DNA from: Novosphingobium sp. SG751A | GTDB taxonomy: Bacteria > Pseudomonadota > Alphaproteobacteria > Sphingomonadales > Sphingomonadaceae | Reading direction: 5' to 3' | NCBI RefSeq assembly: GCF_013149295.1 | Contig: NZ_JABGCB010000021.1 | Span: 1 to 64,000 of the forward strand | Length of the DNA: 64,000 nucleotides | Part shown: piece by piece, positions 8,851 through 16,655 of the stretch | Numbering within the stretch: position 1 is the stretch's first letter | How the letters are laid out: each line of letters opens with the position of its first letter | Notes under the pieces: generated by a model | Told to the model about the DNA's origin: nothing | Database searches by the model: none | Seen by the model: the letters and a program-made list of their open reading frames with translations, nothing else | Made by a program: the position numbers and the translations under genes

Positions 8851-11505
8851 ATGCCATCATTGCGCTTTGGACGGTATCGCTGGCTGCTGGCTCTGCTGGC
8901 CGTGGTGGGGATCATCTGGATCTATTACGCATGGACCGCGCCCTCAGTGCCCGCCTGGCGCAAGGCCTGCGGCAAGAGCAGCGGCAAGGTGGTGGACGAA
9001 GCGGTCTGCGCCTATCGGCAGAGCACAGAGTATAAACCGGCCGAAGGCAAGAAGACCGATGCCGATCTGGTCGCGGCCAGCTGGAAACCGGCCGACGAGG
9101 ATTACTTCGCCGATATGGACCGCGCGGCGACCAAGGATCCGGCCGTGCTGCAAAAGGATCTGGCGCCCTTCGTGCCCGGCATAACGCCCGAGAATGCCCA
9201 TAAGGCCGCCGTGATCGGGCGCAACAACTGGATCGTCTGGACCGCAGGCAATGATCGGTTCTGGGACGTGCTGGCCACCAAGAGCTTTGGCAATGTCGAT
9301 CTGCTCAAGACGGTTTCAAGCTTTCCGGGGGCCAAATTCGGGCGCGACAATCGCTGGGAATATCTCGGACTGGTCAACGAACCATGCTTTGAAAAGGCGC
9401 CCGGCCCCGACCCGGCGCGCTTTGGCCTCTATCTGGACAGGCGCAAGCCGGGGTGTCAGGCCGATCCTTTTGAGAATGAAACGAAATACCCCGGCGTAAA
9501 ACTGGGCGCGCGCGGCCAGACGATCGACAAGGACGGCACCAAACTGCCAGTCGGATCGCTCTATGGCTGGGCCTCGGGCGTGGTGGGATTGCGACTGTTT
9601 CCCAATCCCGATTTCGATGCGGCGGCCAAGGCCAAGTGGGACTGGCGGCGCTATTACACCGACCCGGCCTATTACAATGACAAGAACCTGATCCGCCCCT
9701 ACCGCGTGGGCATGGCCTGCGCGTTCTGCCATGTGGGGCCCAGCCCGACCAACCCGCCCAAGGACCCGGAAAATCCCGAATGGGCCAACCTCAATTCCAA
9801 TCCCGGGGCGCAATATTTCTGGATCGACCGCATCTTCGGCTTCGATCAGGACTATTCCAATTACATCTTTCAGCTTTATCACACATCGCGCCCCGGCGCG
9901 CTGGATACGTCGCTGGTTTCCAGCGATTTCATCAACAATCCGCGCACCATGAACGCAATTTACGCGGTGGGCACCCGCGCCCGGATCACCCTGCATTGGG
10001 GCAAGGAAAAGATCGCGGGCGCCGAAAAGGGCAACCGCCAGTTCAACGAATATCTGCCCGCCAATTCGCCGCTCAACGCTTTCTACAAGGCGCCCGATAC
10101 GGTCTTTACCCCGCGTGTGTTGAAGGACGGGTCGGATTCGGTGGGCATGTTGGGGGCGCTCAACCGGGTTTACGTCAACATCGGCCTGTTCAGCGAGGAA
10201 TGGATCACCCATTTCAACCCGGTCGTGGGCGGCACGGGCATTTCGCCGATCAGCATCGCGGTGGGGCGCAAGAATTCGGCCTATTGGGTGGCCAATGAAA
10301 GCCAGACGCCCGAAGTCGCCCTGTTCTTCCTTGCCACAGCCAAGCCTGATTATCTCTCGCTGGCGCCCGGCGGCTCGGCCTATCTGTCAACGGACAAGGC
10401 GGGCATCGAACATGGTAAGGAGATCTTTGCCGGCAATTGCGCGGCCTGCCATTCCAGCAAGCTGCCTGCCAAGGCGCAGAGCTTCTTTCCCGACAATGGC
10501 TGCAACGGCAAGAATTACCTGACCTGTTGGAACAATTACTGGCGCTATACGCGCACCGATCCGCAATTCCGGTCAGAGATGACGCAAATCGTCAAAAGCC
10601 CGGATTTTCTGGACGACAATTTCCTCTCCACCGACCAGCGCGTGCCCGTGACCTTGCTAGAAACCAATATCTGTTCGCCGATTGCCACCAATGCGATCAA
10701 GGACAATATCTGGGACAATTACTCCTCGGCCAGTTACAAGGAACTGCCCTCGGTGGGCGAAATGGATCTGCACGATCCCTATACCGGACAGGTCAGCCAA
10801 AAGTTCACGCTGCCTGGCGGCGGGCGCGGTTTCACCCGGCCTGCCTCGCTGATCAGCCTGTGGTCGACCGCGCCCTTTTTGCAGAACAACACGGTGGGCC
10901 CGTTCAACCCCAGCCCCTCGCTGGAGGCGCGCAATGCGGTGTTCGATGTCTCGATCCGCCAGATGCTGTGGCCGGAAAAGCGCGGCGGCAATGTGATGTT
11001 CCGCACCGCATCGGGGGCCATGCTGCCCGGACAGGTCGATGTGACCACCAAAGTCAGCTATATCCGGCTGCCCAACGGCTATCTGCCCCGCTTTGCCGCC
11101 GATGCGCTGAACTGGTTTGCGGGCACCCATTTCATCACCGATCAGGGACTGCGTATCGGGCCTATCCCTGCGGGTACGCCGGTCAATCTCTTCTCGAACC
11201 TCGATTTGGATGTTCCCGAGGGTTTCTGGGCCAAGATCTCACATTTCTTCAGCACCGCTTGGACTGTGCTGCGCCTGACATGGACGCTGCACCAGATCGA
11301 CGCCGATGATCCGCCCGCGGTTCAGAGCGCCACCTTCCGCAAGGTCGCACCCCGGTTGATTTCGGCCAGCAAGTGCCCGGATTATATCGTCAATCGCGGC
11401 CATTACTTCGGCACGCAATATCTGCATGACCCGGCAGGCGCCCCGGTGGTGGGCCTGAGCGATGCGGAAAAGGAAGACCTTATCAAATTCCTCAAAACCA
11501 TGTGA
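8851..11505 (+). CDS. membrane-anchored di-heme c-type cytochrome, RoxA-like
   Basis: An 884-aa periplasmic protein tethered by an N-terminal helix (WLLALLAVVGIIWIYYA, residues about 11-27). Two haem c sites are visible: CAFCH at 290-294 and CAACH at 530-534. Near residues 660-685 the segment GFTRPASLISLWSTAPFLQN resembles the 'RPLNGIWATAPYLHNGS' signature of the RoxA rubber-oxygenase / MauG / di-haem peroxidase superfamily. It is about 200 residues longer than RoxA. Either an electron acceptor for the neighbouring GMC enzyme or an oxygenase/peroxidase acting on a hydrophobic substrate is possible. The start has a GGAGA site. Its stop (TGA 11503-11505) lies 53 bp before the chosen GMC start. 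The haem sites are certain; the subfamily is inferred by eye. Confidence 0.8.
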   Translation: MPSLRFGRYRWLLALLAVVGIIWIYYAWTAPSVPAWRKACGKSSGKVVDEAVCAYRQSTEYKPAEGKKTDADLVAASWKPADEDYFADMDRAATKDPAVLQKDLAPFVPGITPENAHKAAVIGRNNWIVWTAGNDRFWDVLATKSFGNVDLLKTVSSFPGAKFGRDNRWEYLGLVNEPCFEKAPGPDPARFGLYLDRRKPGCQADPFENETKYPGVKLGARGQTIDKDGTKLPVGSLYGWASGVVGLRLFPNPDFDAAAKAKWDWRRYYTDPAYYNDKNLIRPYRVGMACAFCHVGPSPTNPPKDPENPEWANLNSNPGAQYFWIDRIFGFDQDYSNYIFQLYHTSRPGALDTSLVSSDFINNPRTMNAIYAVGTRARITLHWGKEKIAGAEKGNRQFNEYLPANSPLNAFYKAPDTVFTPRVLKDGSDSVGMLGALNRVYVNIGLFSEEWITHFNPVVGGTGISPISIAVGRKNSAYWVANESQTPEVALFFLATAKPDYLSLAPGGSAYLSTDKAGIEHGKEIFAGNCAACHSSKLPAKAQSFFPDNGCNGKNYLTCWNNYWRYTRTDPQFRSEMTQIVKSPDFLDDNFLSTDQRVPVTLLETNICSPIATNAIKDNIWDNYSSASYKELPSVGEMDLHDPYTGQVSQKFTLPGGGRGFTRPASLISLWSTAPFLQNNTVGPFNPSPSLEARNAVFDVSIRQMLWPEKRGGNVMFRTASGAMLPGQVDVTTKVSYIRLPNGYLPRFAADALNWFAGTHFITDQGLRIGPIPAGTPVNLFSNLDLDVPEGFWAKISHFFSTAWTVLRLTWTLHQIDADDPPAVQSATFRKVAPRLISASKCPDYIVNRGHYFGTQYLHDPAGAPVVGLSDAEKEDLIKFLKTM

Positions 11506-11558
11506 ACAACCAGTCGCAAGGCGATCTGGGGGGCATGAATGATCGAGAAGGGTTGAGC

Positions 11559-13532
11559 ATGAGCGAGGAAACCCATAATTTTATTGATAGTTTTGACTAT
11601 ATCGTGGTCGGTTCGGGCGCAGGAGGCGGCACGCTTGCCGCGCGTCTGGCCGAGGGCGGCGCGCGGGTGCTGGTGCTGGAGGCAGGATCCGACCCCAAGA
11701 ACCCGCCCCCGGGCACAGGCACGACCGACTGGCCCTTTCCCAAATCCGACCGCCTGCCCGATGATTATGACGTACCCACCTTTCACGCGCTTTCTACCGA
11801 AAACGAAGCGATGAAATGGGACTATTACATCCGCCATTTCAGCGATCAGGCAACGCAGGAGAGGGACGACAAATTCGTCGCCCGCGAAAATGGCATCCTT
11901 TATCCACGTGCGGGCTGTCTTGGCGGATGTACCGCGCATAATGCTATGATCACGGTCTATCCCCACAATGCCGACTGGGACAATATCGCCCAGTTGACCG
12001 GCGACAGCACATGGCGCGCGGGCCATATGCGGCGCTATTTCGAAAAGCTGGAGCATTGCAACCAGCGCGCGGCGCCCTATCGCTGGTTGGCGCGGATCGG
12101 CATCAATCTGACCCGGCATGGCTGGGACGGATGGCTGCATACCGAAAAATCGCTGCCGGTCTGGGATTTGCTGCATGACAAACGCCTGGTGCTGACCATC
12201 ACGATTTTCGTACTCAAAGCCTTCTGGCTGCTGCCAGGCAAGTTCATCCGCTTCTGGTGGTTTCTCATCGCGCGACTTGATCCCAATGACTGGCGGCTGG
12301 TCCGGGCCAATGCCTACGGTCTCCATTATCCACCGCTGGCCACGCGCCATCATCGTCGCACGTCCACACGCGAAAGGCTGCTCGACACTCAGGCCAATTA
12401 TCCCGATAAATTGCGCATCGAACTCAATGCGCTGGTGACGCGCGTATTGTTTGACGACCATAACCGCGCCATCGGGGTGGAATATGAACGCGGCAGCCGG
12501 TTGTATCAGGCCCATGCCAACCCTAACCCCGATCCCGCCCCCAGGGTCAAGGTGGCTGCCAGACGCGAGGTCATCCTGTCGGGCGGTGCGTTCAACACGC
12601 CGCAAATGCTGCAATTGTCCGGAATCGGCCCCAAGGAGGTCCTGGAGGAGCATGGCATAAAGCTGCGTGTCGATCTGCCCGGCGTGGGCCGTAATCTACA
12701 GGACCGCTACGAGGTCTGTGTGGTCAATGAAATGGACTTTCCCGCGTGGAAAGCATTGGAAGGCGCCACCTTTACCCGCGACGATCCCCATTATCGGGAA
12801 TGGCTCAACGAGGCACAGGGCGTCTATACCGGCAATGGCGCAGTGATCGCCGCAATCCGGCGCTCCTTGCCCGAACGCCCCTTGCCCGATCTGTTCTGCT
12901 TTGCGGTTTTGGCCGAATTTTACGGCTATTTCCCCGGCTATTCCCAGCTTGTCGTCGATCATCTCAACCGGATGAGCTGGGCCGTTCTGAAAGCTCATAC
13001 CAACAATCGCGGCGGATGGGTGCGGATCCGATCCGACAATCCGCGCGAACGACCCGAGATCAACTTTCGCTATTTCGAGGAAGGCACGCCGGGCTATGAG
13101 GAGGATCTGGCCTCGGTGGTGGCGGGACTGCGTTTTGTTCGCGAATTGACCAAGCCGCTGTTTCGCCTTGGCATTGCCAAACGGGAATTGCGCCCCGGAC
13201 CCGAGGTTGAGACCGACGAACAACTGACCGATTATGCCCGCACACAGAGCTGGGGCCATCATGCCTCCTGCACCTGCGCCATCGGCAGCGATCATGATCC
13301 CAATGCGGTGCTGGATGGGAATTTCCGTGTGCGGGGCGTGGGCGGGCTGCGGGTGGTGGACGCCTCGGTTTTTCCCCGCATCCCCGGCTTTTTCATCGTC
13401 AGCGCGATCTACATGATCGCGGAAAAGGCTGCCGATGTGATCCTTGCCGATTTCCACGCCGACGATCCCCCCATCCCTGAAGCATCATGGTGGGAGAAAG
13501 TGTTGCGGTTTTGCCTGTTTTGCCGCTCCTGA
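11559..13532 (+). CDS. GMC-family FAD oxidoreductase with hydrophobic insertion
   Basis: A flavin-dependent alcohol/aldehyde-type dehydrogenase, about 657 aa. It has an N-terminal dinucleotide fold with VVGSGAGGGT (residues 16-25), and the GMC C-terminal block WGHHASCTCAIG with the catalytic His pair near 567-568. The end is SVFPRIPGFFIVSAIYMIAE. The second conserved His/Asn of classical GMC enzymes falls in the PGFF region and is not evident. Residues about 207-239 form a strongly hydrophobic stretch with paired Trp, absent from soluble GMC enzymes, suggesting membrane contact. No signal peptide is seen. The ATG at 11559 follows AGAAGGG with six bases' spacing; 11535 (ATG) and 11502 (GTG) are in-frame alternatives. 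It overlaps the next gene by 46 bp. Confidence 0.88.
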   Translation: MSEETHNFIDSFDYIVVGSGAGGGTLAARLAEGGARVLVLEAGSDPKNPPPGTGTTDWPFPKSDRLPDDYDVPTFHALSTENEAMKWDYYIRHFSDQATQERDDKFVARENGILYPRAGCLGGCTAHNAMITVYPHNADWDNIAQLTGDSTWRAGHMRRYFEKLEHCNQRAAPYRWLARIGINLTRHGWDGWLHTEKSLPVWDLLHDKRLVLTITIFVLKAFWLLPGKFIRFWWFLIARLDPNDWRLVRANAYGLHYPPLATRHHRRTSTRERLLDTQANYPDKLRIELNALVTRVLFDDHNRAIGVEYERGSRLYQAHANPNPDPAPRVKVAARREVILSGGAFNTPQMLQLSGIGPKEVLEEHGIKLRVDLPGVGRNLQDRYEVCVVNEMDFPAWKALEGATFTRDDPHYREWLNEAQGVYTGNGAVIAAIRRSLPERPLPDLFCFAVLAEFYGYFPGYSQLVVDHLNRMSWAVLKAHTNNRGGWVRIRSDNPRERPEINFRYFEEGTPGYEEDLASVVAGLRFVRELTKPLFRLGIAKRELRPGPEVETDEQLTDYARTQSWGHHASCTCAIGSDHDPNAVLDGNFRVRGVGGLRVVDASVFPRIPGFFIVSAIYMIAEKAADVILADFHADDPPIPEASWWEKVLRFCLFCRS

Positions 13533-14662
13533 TCCGGGGCCTGATGTTGGCCATGCTCGCGCTGGCCCCTGCAGGGGCATTGGCCCATAAGGCCAGCGAT
13601 GCCTATCTGACGCTGCGTTTGCGGGGGGCCGATGTCTCGGCGCAATGGGATATTGCACTGCGCGACCTCGACTTCGTGCTGCAACTGGACGGGGATGGCG
13701 ATGGCGCGATCCGCTGGGGCGAGGTGACGGCCCAGCGCGCGACCATCGAGGCCTATGCCCTTGGCCACCTGCGCGTGGCGGGTGATGGGCGGGCCTGCCC
13801 CCTTGCGGCACATGACCTGTTGATCGACGATCACAGCGACGGGGCCTATGCGGTGCTGATGCTGGCGGGCCGATGCGCCACACCGCCGCAAAGGCTCGAT
13901 CTGGATTACACCCTGTTCGACCAGACCGACCCGCTGCATCGCGGCCTCGTCCGGCTGGAAGCGGGCCAGACCAAGGCCACGCTCATTTTGGGCGGCGACG
14001 GGCCGCACAGGAGCATCGCCTTGCAGGGCCGGCTCGACAGAGATCAAGGCCCCTTCACCCAGATCCGCGATTTCATCGAAAGCGGCATCTGGCACATCTG
14101 GACCGGCTTTGACCATCTGCTGTTCCTGATCTCGCTGCTGCTGCCTGCGGTCCTCCGGCGCGAGGGGCGGCACTGGGTGGTTCAGGAGAGTTTTCAGGCT
14201 GCCCTCATCGATATCATCAAGATCGTCAGCGCCTTCACCCTTGCCCATTCGCTGACCCTCGCCATGGCGGCGCTGGGCGTCATTTCGCTGCCCTCGCGGC
14301 TCACAGAGAGCATGATTGCGGCCTCGGTCGTGCTGGCCTCCCTCAACAATGTTTGGCCGATGGTCACCGCGCGCCTGTGGGCGGTCGCGTTTCTGTTCGG
14401 GCTGATCCATGGGTTTGGCTTTGCCAATGTGCTGCGCGATATGGCGCTGGGCCGGGGCGGACTGCTGCTCACACTCTTCTCCTTCAATCTGGGGGTGGAA
14501 CTGGGACAGATCGCGGTGGTCGCGGCGGTCATGCCGCTGGCGTGGATGATGCGGGCGCGGCCTGTTTACCGGCGCGGGGTGATGCTGGCCGGGTCCGGCG
14601 CCATCGCGGCGGTGGCCATGATGTGGCTGATCGAACGCGCCTTTGATGTGTTGATCGTGTGA
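13487..14662 (+). CDS. HupE/UreJ-like membrane protein with N-terminal EF-hand loop
   Basis: A 391-aa integral membrane protein. A signal peptide (cleavage after ALA, exposing HKASD) is followed by a roughly 180-residue extracytoplasmic domain, then six or so transmembrane helices. The first helices carry SGIWHIWTGFDHLLFLISLL and the later FLFGLIHGFGFANVL, both histidine-containing signatures of the HupE/UreJ_2 family. Residues 68-79 (DGDGDGAIRWGE) match a canonical EF-hand calcium loop at positions 1, 3, 5, 6, 8 and 12. HupE/UreJ proteins are linked to nickel transport, but this branch has no demonstrated substrate. It starts inside the GMC gene. An alternative start is the ATG at 13544, which still leaves a signal peptide. 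Confidence 0.8.
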   Translation: MVGESVAVLPVLPLLIRGLMLAMLALAPAGALAHKASDAYLTLRLRGADVSAQWDIALRDLDFVLQLDGDGDGAIRWGEVTAQRATIEAYALGHLRVAGDGRACPLAAHDLLIDDHSDGAYAVLMLAGRCATPPQRLDLDYTLFDQTDPLHRGLVRLEAGQTKATLILGGDGPHRSIALQGRLDRDQGPFTQIRDFIESGIWHIWTGFDHLLFLISLLLPAVLRREGRHWVVQESFQAALIDIIKIVSAFTLAHSLTLAMAALGVISLPSRLTESMIAASVVLASLNNVWPMVTARLWAVAFLFGLIHGFGFANVLRDMALGRGGLLLTLFSFNLGVELGQIAVVAAVMPLAWMMRARPVYRRGVMLAGSGAIAAVAMMWLIERAFDVLIV

Positions 14663-14675
14663 TGGAGCCTTGCCC

Positions 14676-16424
14676 ATGAGTTTTGAGATCGGCCTGTCGT
14701 GCTCGGGCGGCGTGTCTGCCGGGGCCTATATCGCGGGTGTGCTGGATTTCCTGTTTCAGGCGCTGGATGAATGGGAGAAAGCCAAGAGCGATCCTCATGT
14801 CGATGTCCCCCGTCACAGCGTCACCATCAAGGTGCTGACCGGCGCATCGGCCGGGGCCATCTCGGCGGCGGTCAGCACGATGGCCATTGCGCGCGGCGAT
14901 GCGCCCCGCGCCTTTGCCGCGCCCCAGCCCGGCAAACAGGCCTATCAGGCGTGGGCGCCGCTGCTGTATGAAACCTGGGTCGTGTGGCCCCGACTGGTCG
15001 CACCGCCCACGGTCGATCCCGATATTGCCGCGATGCGTAACCCGCCCGTACCGCCCTCATTGCAGAACATAGACTTTCTGACCGACAGCGACCTTACATC
15101 GGCAGCAGGCAAGGGCAGCCTTGCCGTCTCGCTGCTCAATTGCCAGTTGCTCAACTATATCGCCGCGCGCGCGGTCCAGCCGTTGGGCGCCGCACCGCGT
15201 GTGCGGGCCTATCTGCCGCAAGACCTGCACATCTATCTGACCACCACCAACAATCGCGGCATCCCCTTTGCGCTCAAGCTGCAAAATGGCGACTATCCCA
15301 TGGTCAATCATGCCGACCGGGCGCATTACCGCTTTTCCGGTCTGGGCACGGCGGCCACGGTTTCGGAATTTGGCCAAAGAGATCCCGCGCAATCGCTCTA
15401 TGCGGCGCAATTGACCGGCCCCGTCCAGACGCAATTGCCGGTGGAAAGCCTGTTGCTGCCGCCGGGATCGCCATGGGCGGACTGGTATCGGTTCGGCAAT
15501 ACAATTTTGGCCTCGGCGGCCTTTCCCATTGGGCTGGCGCCGCGCTCCATCGCGGCCACGCGGGGCGATTATGCCGGGCGGCTCTTTCCCCAGATGAGCC
15601 TGCGCTCCAGCCTTATCGCCCCCGTTTTCCCACCGCCCGATCAGAACGCCGACTACATCGCCTCCGATGGCGGGGTGATCGACAATGATCCGATCGAGTA
15701 TGCGATCGCCGCCCTGCCCGCCCCCGATCAGCCGCCATCGGCCAATGATCTGGCCCATGCCACCCAGGCCGTCATCATGATCGCGCCCTTTCCCGATGCG
15801 CCCACCTATCCGGCATCCGACGCGCAGAAATCCGATATTCTCCACCTGGCCGGTCAGTTCTTCACCTCGCTGCGCCAGCATGTGCGCTTCAAGCCGGACC
15901 TGCTGCTGGCGGCAGCGGATGAAAATGTCGGCAATCGCTTTATGGTCGCCCCGCGCCGAACCGCGCCCGGCGCCGATAAGGCCGAACCCTTTCCTCTGGC
16001 CAGCGGGGTCCTGGGCGGCTTTGGCGGCTTTATCCACCGGGCCTATCGCGATCATGACTTCCAGCTTGGGCGGCGCAATTGTCAAAAGTTTCTGATGACA
16101 TCATTTATGCTCAAAGCGGAAAACCCGGTGTTCGAACCGGTCGCGGGGGCGGCGGAACGCTGCATCATTCCCCTTTGCGGCAGCGCCAATGATGAGGTGC
16201 CCTTGCCGGTCTGGCCCAAGATCACGCCGACCGAGTTTGACACGCTCAAAGGCCGGATCGACGGACGTATCGGCGCGCTGCGTGGGAATATCGCGGGCAA
16301 TCTGGGCGGCAACTGGCTGCAACGGCAGGGCATTTCCGGTTTCATCAGGATCTTGCAGGCGCTGTTCATGGACAAACTGTTTCGCGGTATCGAAAGCGGC
16401 CTGAAGGATCGCGGCCAGCTTTAA
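14676..16424 (+). CDS. patatin-like phospholipase
   Basis: A 582-aa serine lipid acyl hydrolase. The patatin core is clear: oxyanion-hole GGVSAG (residues 11-16), nucleophile elbow GASAG with Ser58, and the catalytic Asp in SDGGVIDNDP. It is longer than minimal patatins; the C-terminal third has no recognised domain. No signal peptide is present, so it probably acts in the cytoplasm or at the inner-membrane face. The ATG at 14676 follows GGAG (14664-14667); the upstream TTG has no such site. It lies 13 bp after the HupE/UreJ-like gene and ends the block, which suggests the pathway handles an ester-linked or lipid-like substrate. Confidence 0.85.
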   Translation: MSFEIGLSCSGGVSAGAYIAGVLDFLFQALDEWEKAKSDPHVDVPRHSVTIKVLTGASAGAISAAVSTMAIARGDAPRAFAAPQPGKQAYQAWAPLLYETWVVWPRLVAPPTVDPDIAAMRNPPVPPSLQNIDFLTDSDLTSAAGKGSLAVSLLNCQLLNYIAARAVQPLGAAPRVRAYLPQDLHIYLTTTNNRGIPFALKLQNGDYPMVNHADRAHYRFSGLGTAATVSEFGQRDPAQSLYAAQLTGPVQTQLPVESLLLPPGSPWADWYRFGNTILASAAFPIGLAPRSIAATRGDYAGRLFPQMSLRSSLIAPVFPPPDQNADYIASDGGVIDNDPIEYAIAALPAPDQPPSANDLAHATQAVIMIAPFPDAPTYPASDAQKSDILHLAGQFFTSLRQHVRFKPDLLLAAADENVGNRFMVAPRRTAPGADKAEPFPLASGVLGGFGGFIHRAYRDHDFQLGRRNCQKFLMTSFMLKAENPVFEPVAGAAERCIIPLCGSANDEVPLPVWPKITPTEFDTLKGRIDGRIGALRGNIAGNLGGNWLQRQGISGFIRILQALFMDKLFRGIESGLKDRGQL

Positions 16425-16562
16425 AGCGCATGGGGGAGGCTTAGGGAAGCCCTGCGCTAGCCCCGACACCTCCTTCCATGATCGCCCCGCCCCCGCTTAA
16501 AAACAGATAGGTACGTGTTTCAAAGACCTCCGTCCGGTGGGCGCTCCTTCGCGCGCCCTTGC

Positions 16563-16595
16563 TTGACATGGCGACGCCAATTCTACAAATGTAGA
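16563..16595 (+). promoter_or_regulatory. candidate promoter with overlapping palindromic operator
   Basis: TTGACA at 16563-16568 is a consensus -35 hexamer. About 15 bp on, TACAAA (16584-16589) could serve as the -10 element. Over it lies a perfect palindrome TCTACA-AA-TGTAGA (16582-16595), placed where a repressor would block RNA polymerase. It precedes the receptor gene starting at 16656. The rest of 16425-16655 holds no gene. No cognate regulator is identified. Confidence 0.45.
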
Positions 16596-16655
16596 TGTCA
16601 AATGAAGAATCAAAGGCGAGCCACAATCGCCAGCGAAAACGGAGGGAGAGATTTC

